Of a stretch of 64,000 nt of DNA, positions 29,171-37,680 are shown in pieces. This stretch comes from Clostridiales bacterium COT073_COT-073 (lineage in GTDB: Bacteria > Bacillota > Clostridia > Lachnospirales > Vallitaleaceae). The notes under the pieces were generated by a model that worked only from the letters and a program-made list of their open reading frames with translations, had not been told where the DNA came from and made no database searches. Within the stretch, counting starts at the first letter, position 1; the number at the start of each line of letters is the position of its first letter. Made by a program: the position numbers and the translations under genes. Location: contig RQYD01000011.1 in the NCBI GenBank assembly GCA_003858485.1, positions 62,001 to 126,000 of the forward strand, given 5' to 3'.

Positions 29171-29273
29171 CTCTGACCTCACTATTTGCTTATATTCACT
29201 CATCAACTACGATAGCCCTACATTTTAATCTAAAATTCACACCCTGCATTATCACACCTATTTATAAAATATT

Positions 29274-30554
29274 CTATCTAAGTACTTCATCCATCTTCCT
29301 AGCAGCTTCGTCTAAAGTTTCTTTCGCATCCGCACCTTTTAATACAACATTTGTGACGGCATCTGTAAGAATTTGATCTAATTCCGACCACTGCGGTATA
29401 GCTGGCCTAGCTCTTGAAGTCTTAATTGCCTCTAAAAACACCTTATAGTTTTTAATACTTGTAATCTCTGCATTTTCTAATGCTTTTTTATTTACAGGTA
29501 TTTGACCTGCTTTTCCCATTTCCACTTGCGCAAATTCATTTGTCATAAACTTCACAAATTTCCAAGCAGCTTCTTTATTTGCGTTTCTACTTATAGAAAT
29601 ATCCTCTCCACCTAATACCTGTATAGAACCATTCTTTCCAGCCGGCATAGTTGTTGCGTCATAATCTGTGAAATCTGCATGTCCGCCTTGTAATTCAGCA
29701 TATTTCCAAGGACCATCTATAATCATTGCATATCTTCCTTGAGCAAATCCGTCTGTCATGGGAATATCTCCACTATTAAATCCCGATAAAAATCCGTCTT
29801 TATATAATTGCGCAAACTTAGAAAGTAATTCCACATTGGCTTCTGAATTTAAATATCCTTCCGCTTTGCTGTTATCTTCATTTAAAAGCTCACCACCATT
29901 AGACCAAATAAAAGGTAACATATTCCATCCTGATAAAGCCGGCTCTCCATATCCCCAAATTTTTTGAGCGGCTTCACTCGATAAATTTCTAGCAGCTTCA
30001 AAAAATTCATCCAATGTTTTTGGAACTTCCACGTCATTCTCACCCATTAATTTCGTATTATAAAACAGTATTTTAGTATTTGTATTAAGTCCTAAACCAT
30101 AGTAGTGTCCCTTAACATTCGCAGTATCCATTGGTCCTGTCAAAATACCTTCTTTTACAGAATTAAATTCTTCAAATTCTTCATCAAGTGCCATTAACAT
30201 ATCCGCATCTACAAACTCCGGAATCCAAGCACTATCCACTCTTATTACATCCGGCAAATTACTTGCTGTTGCGGCAACTAGTGCTTTATTATGTAGATCT
30301 GCCCAGTCATGTGATACAGCTTCTACTTTTACATCTGGGTTTTGCTTTTCAAACTCCGGAATAAGAATTTCCATTAAAACCTTGTTTTCATTCGATTGCT
30401 CGTTATAATGATGCCAAAAAACTATATTTGTTACTGTTTCATTTTTTTCAATTTGTTTGTTCTTTGTTTCTGCTTGTTTTGGTGAAGTACAAGAAGTTAA
30501 GCCTATCATTATTGCTAGCGTCAAAAATATCCCTAATAATTTTCGGTTTTTCAT
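29274..30554 (-). CDS. Extracellular sugar-binding lipoprotein of an ABC importer
   Basis: A 426-residue family 1 binding protein. The lipoprotein signal peptide has a lipobox (MIGLTSC), so the mature protein is lipid-anchored at Cys22. The MalE-like core follows (FWHHYNEQSNENKVLMEILIP, VDSAWIPEFVDADMLMALD, RYAMIIDGPWKYAEL, AWKFVKFMTNEFAQ). It should deliver maltodextrins from the amylase to the MalF/MalG pair. GGAGG precedes the start. Confidence 0.92.
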   Translation of the reverse strand: MKNRKLLGIFLTLAIMIGLTSCTSPKQAETKNKQIEKNETVTNIVFWHHYNEQSNENKVLMEILIPEFEKQNPDVKVEAVSHDWADLHNKALVAATASNLPDVIRVDSAWIPEFVDADMLMALDEEFEEFNSVKEGILTGPMDTANVKGHYYGLGLNTNTKILFYNTKLMGENDVEVPKTLDEFFEAARNLSSEAAQKIWGYGEPALSGWNMLPFIWSNGGELLNEDNSKAEGYLNSEANVELLSKFAQLYKDGFLSGFNSGDIPMTDGFAQGRYAMIIDGPWKYAELQGGHADFTDYDATTMPAGKNGSIQVLGGEDISISRNANKEAAWKFVKFMTNEFAQVEMGKAGQIPVNKKALENAEITSIKNYKVFLEAIKTSRARPAIPQWSELDQILTDAVTNVVLKGADAKETLDEAARKMDEVLR

Positions 30555-30596
30555 GACATTCCCTCCATTTACATATAAATCATCAATAGTTGCAAA

Positions 30597-32345
30597 TCAT
30601 TGACTTCCAAGCAAAATTTTTGCCGATTGTGCAGGCAAATCTACAAATAAATCGTCCTTCTCTTTTTTAATTACCTCCTCTTCATTCAATAAATTAATAT
30701 ACTCTTGTTCCTTTACTCCATTTTCTTTCAACGTACATGTTTGGTCAAATTGAGATATGTTTAAAATCACATAAATTTTTTCTTTTTTATATTCTCTTTT
30801 AAACGCATAAACTTTTTGTTTGTCACTACAATAAATCGTTTTGAAACTTCCTTCTCTAATAGCCTTATACCGCTTTCTAATATCTACTAATCTCCTTATC
30901 AATTTACTAAAATCAAATTTTGTTTCTCCCCATACCATAGCCTTTCTGCAATCCGGATCATTGCCACCAAGCATAGCAAACTCATCCCCATAATAAAGAG
31001 AAGGAATTCCTACAAAAGTGTATAACAAAACAAGACCCAAAACATATTTTCTCTCATTTTCTTCTACAACAGTCATAAACCTTTCTGTATCATGAGTTCC
31101 CAGCAAATTGAAAAGTTGATTTACTCTATTTTTAGGATATATCCATAATATAGAATTCAATCTTTCATCAAACTGACTTGTGCTTATCCTTTCTTTTGCA
31201 AGATAAGAAATAACAGCATCCCTAAAAATATAGTTCATTAAGCTATCCATCTGATTTTCTAAAAACATAGAGGTCTGTTCTCCCCATGTTTCACCTATCA
31301 TAACCGCTTCGGGTTTAACCTCTTTAATAGCTTCTCTAAATCTATACCAAAACTGAAACTCAACTTCGTCTGCTACATCTAATCTCCAGCCGTCAATATC
31401 ATATTCTTCAATCCAATACTTGCCTATTCTTACTATGTATTCCCTTACCTCTTTATTAGAATAGTTAAATTTCGGCATAAACGGATAGTAGCCAACACAT
31501 TCATAATCTAAAATTTTTCCATCTGGCAATTCAAATTCTTTAAAATAAAACCAATCTCTAAAAGATGAATTTTTATCTTTTAATGCTTTCTGAAAAAGTG
31601 GAAACGAATAGCCACAATGATTAAACACACCATCCAGTACTACTTTTATTCCTCTGGAGTGACATTTTTTAACAAGTTCTTTCAAATCATCTTCTGTTCC
31701 AAAATGCGGATCAATTTTAAAATAATTCATAGTATCATATTTATGATTATCATTTGCTTCAAAAATAGGATTTATATATAATGCATTGATCCCTAATTCT
31801 TCTAAATAATCTAACCTTTTTATGATACCTACGATATCTCCACCCATAAAATTAGTTGATGTAGGCTTTGCCCCCCATTTTTCCACATTGATAGGGTCTA
31901 ATTGTCTATTTCCATTACAAAATCTTTCAGGAAATATTTGATAAAAAACTGCATCTTTTAGCCAAGAAACTTCTCCATCAAAAATCTGATTATTAGTATA
32001 TAAATATTCAAACGCATTCCCTTCTATAAACTCTTTAGAACTCCCATAATAATCATAATAATCATCTCCTGACTTAAAAAAATATTTCAAATAACTGGTA
32101 GGATAATTTGTATTAAGAACTAGTTCATAATGAGCGCTATTTTTTGTCTTGTAAACCAAGGCCATTTCTTCTGTACGATACTCATTCGGTTTATCGGTTT
32201 GTCTATTCCAATAACAAAACTCAAGTTTTATCGAATCTTTCTCAAAAGATAAATCCCAAGAATCAATTCTTGCTTTAATAACCAAGTTATATCGATCTAT
32301 TGGATAACGATCAATTTTATCAGGCTTATGTTTTAAAATAAACAT
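30597..32345 (-). CDS. Cytoplasmic GH13 maltodextrin glucosidase / neopullulanase-like enzyme
   Basis: A 582-residue enzyme without a signal peptide. Residues ~1-115 look like a CBM34-type N-terminal domain. The barrel follows with DGVFNHCGY, the nucleophile in GWRLDVADEV, the acid/base glutamate in MIGETWGEQ and LLGTHDTERF. This combination is typical of cyclomaltodextrinase/neopullulanase/maltogenic amylase enzymes, which split imported maltodextrins or cyclodextrins. AGGAGGAGCAGGA precedes the ATG, which overlaps the lacI-type gene end by 13 bases. Confidence 0.9.
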   Translation of the reverse strand: MFILKHKPDKIDRYPIDRYNLVIKARIDSWDLSFEKDSIKLEFCYWNRQTDKPNEYRTEEMALVYKTKNSAHYELVLNTNYPTSYLKYFFKSGDDYYDYYGSSKEFIEGNAFEYLYTNNQIFDGEVSWLKDAVFYQIFPERFCNGNRQLDPINVEKWGAKPTSTNFMGGDIVGIIKRLDYLEELGINALYINPIFEANDNHKYDTMNYFKIDPHFGTEDDLKELVKKCHSRGIKVVLDGVFNHCGYSFPLFQKALKDKNSSFRDWFYFKEFELPDGKILDYECVGYYPFMPKFNYSNKEVREYIVRIGKYWIEEYDIDGWRLDVADEVEFQFWYRFREAIKEVKPEAVMIGETWGEQTSMFLENQMDSLMNYIFRDAVISYLAKERISTSQFDERLNSILWIYPKNRVNQLFNLLGTHDTERFMTVVEENERKYVLGLVLLYTFVGIPSLYYGDEFAMLGGNDPDCRKAMVWGETKFDFSKLIRRLVDIRKRYKAIREGSFKTIYCSDKQKVYAFKREYKKEKIYVILNISQFDQTCTLKENGVKEQEYINLLNEEEVIKKEKDDLFVDLPAQSAKILLGSQ

Positions 32346-33364
32346 TCCTGCTCCTCCTTTTTAACAGTAGATTCTCGCACACATAATTTAGGTATAATCT
32401 TAAGATTTAAAAGATTTTCCTCTTGATTTTCCATCTTTTGTAATAATGCTCTTGCTACCTCAGAACCCAATGCTAAAACATCTACATCCACCGTTGTTAA
32501 TCTTGGCATTGATAATTCCACAACCGGATAACTATCAAAAGTTATAATCGCAAATTCTCTGCCCATAAGAAATTCTGTTTTCGTAGCAACCCTCTGTGCC
32601 GCCAGTGCATGATGATTGCTTAATGTCAATACTGCATCCAGCTCCTCATCTTCTTCTAAGGCATTTAATATCTTTTCATAGGCATCTCTAAAATTGTCAT
32701 GAGTAAGATCAATGAATTTCGCCTTTATTTCTTTGTTTTTTAAAACATTTTTTATCCCCTCTATACGTCTTATATTGAATACATCTTTCGAATTTATTTC
32801 AGTAACTAAAATTTTTTTATATTTATTTTCAGATAGATGTTCTACAGCCAATTCCCCCGCTTTATAATTATCTACATCTACCCAATCCACTTTATATTTT
32901 TCAAGTGTTTCTCCAATACAAACAAATGGTAAACCACTCTTTTTCAAAGAGCCTAAAAATTTATTATCAAGCATCAATGAATATAATAAAATGCCATCTG
33001 CTTTTTTTTCAAATGCCAGCCTTTCAATCAATCCTTTATCATGAGCACTTTTGTTGTATATTGATAAACTATATCCCTTCTTTGCAAGCACTTTTTCTAT
33101 TCCAAATTGTACTTGTTGAAAAAATGGGTTATCAAAAGCTGACGGATTATCAATATCGACAATCAACGCTACCCTACTCGTCTTTTGGCTTACAAAACAT
33201 CTGGCCATACTATTAGGATGATATTTCAATTCTTTCATTGCTCTTTCAACTATTTGTTTTGTTTCAAACTTTACGACCGATTTATTATTTATAACTCTCG
33301 AAACCGTTGCTATTGAGACATCTGCCCACCTAGCAACATCATGAATTGTTGCATCTGTCTTCAT
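32333..33364 (-). CDS. LacI-family regulator of the maltodextrin operon
   Basis: A 343-residue repressor with an N-terminal LacI helix-turn-helix (ATIHDVARWADVSIATVSRV, then VKFETKQIVERAMKELKYHPN) and a periplasmic-binding-protein-like sensor domain. It is the first gene of the operon and overlaps the GH13 gene. A perfect palindrome lies in its promoter, so autoregulation of the whole operon by maltodextrin is the likely mode. Confidence 0.92.
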   Translation of the reverse strand: MKTDATIHDVARWADVSIATVSRVINNKSVVKFETKQIVERAMKELKYHPNSMARCFVSQKTSRVALIVDIDNPSAFDNPFFQQVQFGIEKVLAKKGYSLSIYNKSAHDKGLIERLAFEKKADGILLYSLMLDNKFLGSLKKSGLPFVCIGETLEKYKVDWVDVDNYKAGELAVEHLSENKYKKILVTEINSKDVFNIRRIEGIKNVLKNKEIKAKFIDLTHDNFRDAYEKILNALEEDEELDAVLTLSNHHALAAQRVATKTEFLMGREFAIITFDSYPVVELSMPRLTTVDVDVLALGSEVARALLQKMENQEENLLNLKIIPKLCVRESTVKKEEQECLF

Positions 33365-33386
33365 TATTTTTCCTTTCCAGCTATGT

Positions 33387-33414
33387 ATTATATAAAATGT
33401 AAATGTTTACATTT
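33387..33414 (-). promoter_or_regulatory. Promoter -10 and palindromic operator of the maltodextrin operon
   Basis: Minus-strand TATAAT (33387-33392) is directly followed upstream by a 20-bp palindrome at 33395-33414, with perfect 9-bp arms AAATGTAAA/TTTACATTT around a two-base centre. The site fills the place between -10 and -35; the expected -35 (33410-33415) is poor. TGTAAA-N2-TTTACA is the usual form of MalR/LacI-type operators. Confidence 0.75.
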
Positions 33415-33636
33415 TTTTATTAAATTATATATTTTATTATATCATTATTGTTTAATATGTCAATAGCTCCTTGCTTGAGTTTTCGTATTTTTTCTAATTT
33501 TTTTCTAAAATTCTTTAATAAAGATGGGTTCATCCTGATTATAGTAGACAAAAATGATTTAGATTATAAATGTCTAAAATATGTCATAAGATAACTTTAA
33601 ACTGAAATTTTTGTGAAAACTTCAAATAAGCATATC

Positions 33637-33665
33637 TTGACAAACGATTAAATACTCTCTATACT
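33637..33665 (+). promoter_or_regulatory. asnA promoter
   Basis: TTGACA (33637-33642), exactly 17 bp, TATACT (33660-33665). Transcription should start near 33672, giving a ~128-base leader. Confidence 0.8.
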
Positions 33666-33681
33666 AAATTCCAATGTAACG

Positions 33682-33769
33682 CTTCACTTTCCTCACTTTA
33701 TCTTTCGCAGCCAGCGGTAAGCTGCAAAGCAGTGAAATAAAACTTAAAAAGACTGTGAAAAGGCGTACG
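33682..33769. repeat. Possible decayed, shortened relative of the MITE-like element, in the asnA leader
   Basis: The left part (CTTCACTTTCCTCAC) resembles the MITE terminus CTCAACTTTCCCAC, and the right part (CTTAAAAAGACTGTGAAAAGG) matches the MITE segment CCTAAAAAAGACT plus GTGGGAAAG with the GTTCC/GGAAC hairpin absent. In between is an inverted repeat GCAGC...GCTGC nested in TTCACT...AGTGAA. No target duplication is seen. Confidence 0.35.
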
Positions 33770-33799
33770 AAAAAATTAAAAATCAGATTGGAGAAATAT

Positions 33800-34807
33800 A
33801 TGTCACTGATTATTCCTAACAATTATCATTCTTATATTGACTTAAAAAGCACAGAAGATGCCATCAAGGCGGTAAAAGATTACTTTGAAAACACCTTGGC
33901 TTATAAATTGAATTTACAGCGGGTATCTGCTCCTCTATTCGTTCCGGTTGAAAGCGGCCTGAACGATAATTTAACCGGCTCAGAAAAAGCAATCAGCTTC
34001 CAAATTCCAAGTATTCCCGGCAAGAATATGGAAATCATTCACTCCCTGGCTAAATGGAAACGGATGGCTTTAAAGCGCTATCACTATGAAGCCGGTGAAG
34101 GCCTTTATACGGATATGAATGCTCTTCGCACTTTTGAAGACTTGGATAATCTGCACTCGGTTTATGTTGACCAATGGGATTGGGAAAAAATTATTGAGCC
34201 GAAAGATTGTAATTTTAAATTTTTGAAAAAAACGGTCGAAACTATTTATGATGTGTTTAAAGATACAGAATTATTTGTTTCCCATCGCTATCCAAAAATA
34301 AAACCAATTTTACCTGCTAAAATTCATTTTGTTTCAACTCAGGAATTGGAAGATAAGTATCCGGATTTAACGCCAAAAGAAAGAGAAAATAAAATTTGTA
34401 AAAAATATGGGGCAGTTTTTATTCATCAGATCGGTGATGTCCTTGCTTCCGGTCAAAAACATGATGGCCGTTCACCTGATTATGATGATTGGGAGTTAAA
34501 TGGTGATATCTTGTTATGGTCTGATATTATTGATATGGCAGTCGAGTTATCTTCGATGGGAATTCGGGTAAATTCTGATAAATTAAAACAACAATTAAAA
34601 AAAGCCGGCTGTGAAGAACGTCTGCAACTTGATTTTCACAAAAAGCTTGTAAATAACGAATTGCCTCAAACAATGGGCGGTGGCATTGGCCAGTCACGGA
34701 TTTGCATGTTTTTTCTGCGTAAGGCACATATTGGCGAAGTGCAAGCCAGTTTGTGGCCGGATGAAATGATTGCCAAATTGGCTGAGCATCAAATTACCTT
34801 ACTTTAA
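33800..34807 (+). CDS. asnA: Aspartate--ammonia ligase (asparagine synthetase A)
   Basis: Makes asparagine from aspartate and ammonia with ATP. The 335-residue protein fits the AsnA family throughout (VSAPLFVPVESGLNDNLTG, HSLAKWKRMALKRYHYEAGEG, SVYVDQWDWEKII, and the C-terminal TMGGGIGQSRICMFFLRKAHIGEVQASLWP). GGAG lies six bases before the ATG at 33800; the longer frame from 33755 starts in the repeat-containing leader. Confidence 0.95.
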   Translation: MSLIIPNNYHSYIDLKSTEDAIKAVKDYFENTLAYKLNLQRVSAPLFVPVESGLNDNLTGSEKAISFQIPSIPGKNMEIIHSLAKWKRMALKRYHYEAGEGLYTDMNALRTFEDLDNLHSVYVDQWDWEKIIEPKDCNFKFLKKTVETIYDVFKDTELFVSHRYPKIKPILPAKIHFVSTQELEDKYPDLTPKERENKICKKYGAVFIHQIGDVLASGQKHDGRSPDYDDWELNGDILLWSDIIDMAVELSSMGIRVNSDKLKQQLKKAGCEERLQLDFHKKLVNNELPQTMGGGIGQSRICMFFLRKAHIGEVQASLWPDEMIAKLAEHQITLL

Positions 34808-34839
34808 TTAAAACATCTTATTTTTAACGGGAAAATCTG

Positions 34840-34868
34840 TTTACAGAACTTTTATCAAATGTTATAAT
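34840..34868 (+). promoter_or_regulatory. nox promoter
   Basis: TTTACA (34840-34845), 17 bp, TATAAT (34863-34868), about 57 bp before the nox start. Confidence 0.75.
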
Positions 34869-34924
34869 AAATACGATTTTATGATTGTTTGATTTATGAT
34901 ATTTTTCACTCAAAGGAGGAAATT

Positions 34925-36268
34925 ATGAGCAAAATTATTGTAATTGGCGCAAACCATGCCGGTACAGCCGCTATTCGGACCATGCTTAGCTTATCTAAAG
35001 ATAATCAGGTATTGGTTTTTGACCAAAATTCCAACATCAGTTTCTTAGGCTGCGGCATGGCGCTTTGGATCGGCAAGCAAATTGCCGGCAGTGATGGGTT
35101 ATTTTATTCCAACAAAGCGGAACTGGAAAGCATGGGTGCTAAAGTTTATATGGAAACTCCGGTGGATCGAATTGATTTTGATAACAAAGTTGTTTATGCG
35201 ACCGGAAAAAATGGCGAAAAATTTGAAGAGAGCTATGATAAATTAGTCTTGGCAACTGGTTCTCTACCAATTATTCCAAATATTCCAGGAAAGGACCTGG
35301 AAAATGTACAACAAGTAAAACTTTTCCAAAATGCTCAGGAAGTAATTGATAAATTGTCTAACCCGAATATTAAAAATGTAACAGTGGTTGGCGCCGGATA
35401 TATTGGCGTTGAGTTAGCAGAAGCTTTCCAAAGGTTAAATAAAAATGTTACCTTGGTTGATGTTCTGGATACCACTTTAGGTGTATATTATGATGATAAT
35501 TTCACTTCTATGATGAATGAAAATTTGAAAAATCATGGTATTCATTTAGCGCTGGGCGAAAAAGTAGTTGAAATCAAAGGAAATGGTAAAGTAGAAACCG
35601 TTGTCACCGATAAGCAGGAAATTCCGGCAGACATGGTCATCCTTTGCGTTGGTTTCCGGCCAAATACTGATTTAGGCAAAGAAAAATTAACCATTTTCCG
35701 TAATGGTGCCTATATTGTTAACCGCCGCCAAGAAACTTCTCAGCCGGATGTATATGCAATTGGTGACTGCGCTACCGTCTTTGATAACTCGATTCAGGAT
35801 TCTAACTACATTGCCCTGGCAACCAATTCTGTTCGTTCCGGTCTGGTAGCAGCTTACAATTTAACTGGTAATGATGTTGAAAGTATTGGTGTTCAAGGTT
35901 CAAATGGTATTTCCATTTATGGTTTGAATATGGTTTCGACCGGTTTATCCGTAAAAAAAGCCAATGATCTTGGGATTGAAGTTGAGTATACTGATTACAA
36001 AGATTTGCAAAAACCGGAATTTATGGATCCAAAAACTCATAATAATCCGGAAGTCCAAATTCGGATTGTATATGATAAGAAAACACGAGTGGTTCTTGGC
36101 GCGCAAATGGCCTCAACCTATGATGTATCGATGGGCATTCATATGTTCTCACTGGCCATTCAGGAGCAAGTGACGATCGACCGTTTAAAACTGCTTGATA
36201 TCTTCTTCCTGCCCCACTTTAACAAACCATATAACTATATTACCATGGCTGCACTGGGAGCAAAATAA
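34925..36268 (+). CDS. nox: NADH oxidase / CoA-disulfide-reductase-type flavoprotein
   Basis: A 447-residue FAD enzyme of the group that includes water-forming NADH oxidase and NADH peroxidase. The FAD motif [12 protein letters not shown] is at the N-terminus, the redox cysteine is in FLGCGMALW near residue 44, the NAD motif is [15 protein letters not shown], and the second FAD strand is VYAIGDC. It probably removes O2 and regenerates NAD+, complementing fprA and rex. AAAGGAGG precedes the ATG at 34925. H2O versus H2O2 product cannot be told from sequence alone. Confidence 0.9.
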   Translation: MSKIIVIGANHAGTAAIRTMLSLSKDNQVLVFDQNSNISFLGCGMALWIGKQIAGSDGLFYSNKAELESMGAKVYMETPVDRIDFDNKVVYATGKNGEKFEESYDKLVLATGSLPIIPNIPGKDLENVQQVKLFQNAQEVIDKLSNPNIKNVTVVGAGYIGVELAEAFQRLNKNVTLVDVLDTTLGVYYDDNFTSMMNENLKNHGIHLALGEKVVEIKGNGKVETVVTDKQEIPADMVILCVGFRPNTDLGKEKLTIFRNGAYIVNRRQETSQPDVYAIGDCATVFDNSIQDSNYIALATNSVRSGLVAAYNLTGNDVESIGVQGSNGISIYGLNMVSTGLSVKKANDLGIEVEYTDYKDLQKPEFMDPKTHNNPEVQIRIVYDKKTRVVLGAQMASTYDVSMGIHMFSLAIQEQVTIDRLKLLDIFFLPHFNKPYNYITMAALGAK

Positions 36269-36287
36269 GGAATAAATATCCTTTCAG

Positions 36288-36316
36288 GACTTGCTTTGCA
36301 AGATTACTTTCGGAAG
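36288..36316. repeat. Fragment resembling the MITE-like element interior
   Basis: The segment ACTTGCTTTGCAAGATTACTTTCG just after nox matches the interior of the 41.1-kb element at all but two positions. The CTTGC/GCAAG hairpin is kept. No terminal repeats are seen around it, so it is a partial copy or chance-preserved fragment. Confidence 0.4.
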
Positions 36317-36347
36317 ACATGACCGGAAAATATTTTGGGGAATAATT

Positions 36348-36396
36348 AAAAAGAAGTTGCCATCCAAACCTTTTGTTTGGTCGACAACTTCTTTTT
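36348..36396 (+). terminator. nox terminator
   Basis: Arms AAAAAGAAGTTG (36348-36359) and CAACTTCTTTTT (36385-36396) enclose a second stem CCAAAC/GTTTGG. The T-rich 3' arm and the A-rich 5' arm make it usable in both directions. Confidence 0.75.
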
Positions 36397-36426
36397 CATA
36401 TCTGTACAGTCTGATAGCGCTGATAC

Positions 36427-36455
36427 TTGTTTTTTGAGCAAAAAAAAGGTATAAT
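36427..36455 (+). promoter_or_regulatory. Promoter of the GNAT gene, upstream of the MITE-like insertion
   Basis: TATAAT (36450-36455) with TTGTTT (36427-36432) 17 bp upstream. The element inserted just downstream separates this promoter from the coding region. Confidence 0.5.
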
Positions 36456-36463
36456 ATTTTAAA

Positions 36464-36630
36464 ATATAAACTTAACTTTACCACAGTTCTGTAATCTTCC
36501 AGAGAGTGGTCGCATCAGTTCCTCCTGTTTTCGAAGTACATGCCTTTCGTCACTTGCTTTATAACATGGTTTTCGCAGCAGCCGACCTAAAAAGACTATC
36601 CTGGAGGATGTGAAGAAATTGAAATATAAA
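36464..36630. mobile_element. MITE-like element, decayed copy (153 bp plus 7-bp duplication)
   Basis: The element spans 36471-36623 and is exactly as long as the copy at 41131-41283. Left end CTTAACTTTACCACAG and right part CCTAAAAAGACT...GTGAAGAAATTGAA align with that copy; its terminal repeats have drifted (about 8 of 14 pairs). ATATAAA stands at both flanks (36464-36470 and 36624-36630) as an exact 7-bp target duplication. No transposase is encoded. It sits in the 5' region of the GNAT gene and, with the partial repeat, the nox terminator and the GNAT promoter, fills the gap 36269-36729. Confidence 0.75.
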
Positions 36631-36729
36631 GTTACTAAAAGTTTATCACGATCAAATCAAATGCTTGATTTTACTTATACGCACCATGACCATAAACTTT
36701 GGATAAGTTTGAAAGGAATGATCAGAAGT

Positions 36730-37344
36730 ATGCCTAATGATAAAAAAAACGAACTGCAAACTTTAGAAACCAAAGACTTGATTCTCCGGCCTTTTAGAAT
36801 GAGTGACCTCAATGATTTTTATGAATATGCCAAGCAACCGGAAGTTGGACCCAGAGCGGGCTGGAAGCCACATACTGATAAAAATTTCTCCGCCAGGATC
36901 TTAAGATCATTTATTGAGCAAAAAGAAGTTTATGCCATTGTCCTAAAGCGGCAAAATATCGTAATTGGCAGTATTGGACTGCATTTCCGGCCGCTTCCTG
37001 ATTTATTTATCAAGCAAAATCCCAGCCAAAACTATCGTGAGATCGGCTATGTTTTAAATTCCGATTACTGGGGAAAAGGTTATATGTCGCAAGCCGTTTC
37101 GGCTGTTATTTATTATGCTTTTCAATATTTAAAACTGGACTTTCTGGCGGTTGCCCATAATGTGGAAAATCTTGCCTCACAACGGGTCATTGAAAAATGT
37201 GGTTTTAAATATTTAGGCACTTTTGAAAAAGAAATGGTTTTCCTTGATCATCAAATCATTACTTCTCGTGCCTATATTCTGGAGCTGGATAAGGCCTATA
37301 AACCACAAGCCGATCATCCCTATGACGGCGTTACCATATTTTAA
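36730..37344 (+). CDS. GNAT-family N-acetyltransferase (RimJ/RimL-like)
   Basis: About 204 residues. The acetyltransferase domain starts at LQTLETKDLILRPFRMSDLN; the CoA loop region is EIGYVLNSDYWGKGYMSQAV, followed by NLASQRVIEKCGFKYLGTF. The C-terminus (KPQADHPYDGVTIF) extends slightly beyond the domain. The frame is open back to a GTG at 36610, but that codon and its GGAGG lie inside the MITE-like element, so I prefer the ATG at 36730 (AAAGGA upstream) or 36718. The substrate is unknown. Confidence 0.8.
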   Translation: MPNDKKNELQTLETKDLILRPFRMSDLNDFYEYAKQPEVGPRAGWKPHTDKNFSARILRSFIEQKEVYAIVLKRQNIVIGSIGLHFRPLPDLFIKQNPSQNYREIGYVLNSDYWGKGYMSQAVSAVIYYAFQYLKLDFLAVAHNVENLASQRVIEKCGFKYLGTFEKEMVFLDHQIITSRAYILELDKAYKPQADHPYDGVTIF

Positions 37345-37680
37345 AGAAAGAAATTACTATAAAATATCACAAAAGCACACGGACTTCCTTTTTCCATGTG
37401 CTTTTACTTGTTTTTATTTTCGTGGCTGTTTTGCAAATCCTCTGCTCTGTTTAAAGCACTTTTTCGTCATTTTTGCTGTTCTATTCCCTGTACAACTTAC
37501 TATTGTAGGATCTATTTTCGCACTTTTCTGCAAAAAGATACTTGGTAGCACATTCCATAGTGAAATACTTAGCATTTCTCCATGATATATGACCTGATTT
37601 GCAATTCATCCCCGCTTTCGCCGCTTATTTTGTAAGATGGCCTTTGCAATACATACAAAAACCATAAAAAAGTTGAGTAA
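37345..37680. other. Gene-less stretch between convergent GNAT and HAD genes
   Basis: Holds the GNAT terminator (37371-37405). From about 37410 to 37640 the minus strand has a 53-codon open frame (MLSISLWNVLPSIFLQK...) preceded by a second frame fragment (YKISGESGDELQIRSY). This could be a worn-out coding remnant, but I recognise no family and claim no gene. Confidence 0.35.
37371..37405 (+). terminator. Terminator of the GNAT gene
   Basis: Stem AAAAGCACACGGA (37371-37383) with TCCATGTGCTTTT (37393-37405), including one G-T and one mismatch-tolerant pair, followed by ACTTGTTTTTATTTT. Its arms recall the inverted repeat after tyrS (GCACA/TGTGC). Confidence 0.7.

Larger units (their letters stand above)
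33365..33799. other. Divergent regulatory region between lacI-type gene and asnA
   Basis: From left to right: operator and promoter of the maltodextrin operon, about 200 A/T-rich bases with no recognisable feature (33420-33630), the asnA promoter, and a leader of about 128 bases that holds a repeat related to the MITE-like family. An open frame beginning at 33755 is an extension of asnA inside that leader and is not believed. Confidence 0.55.

Noticed and set aside
36610-36729. GTG start of the GNAT gene with GGAGG two bases away
   Set aside because: Both lie inside the MITE-like element, spacing is too short and the added residues do not resemble GNAT proteins.
37223-37585. 120-codon plus-strand open frame
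   Set aside because: It overlaps the GNAT end in another frame, runs through the terminator hairpin, and has no ribosome site.
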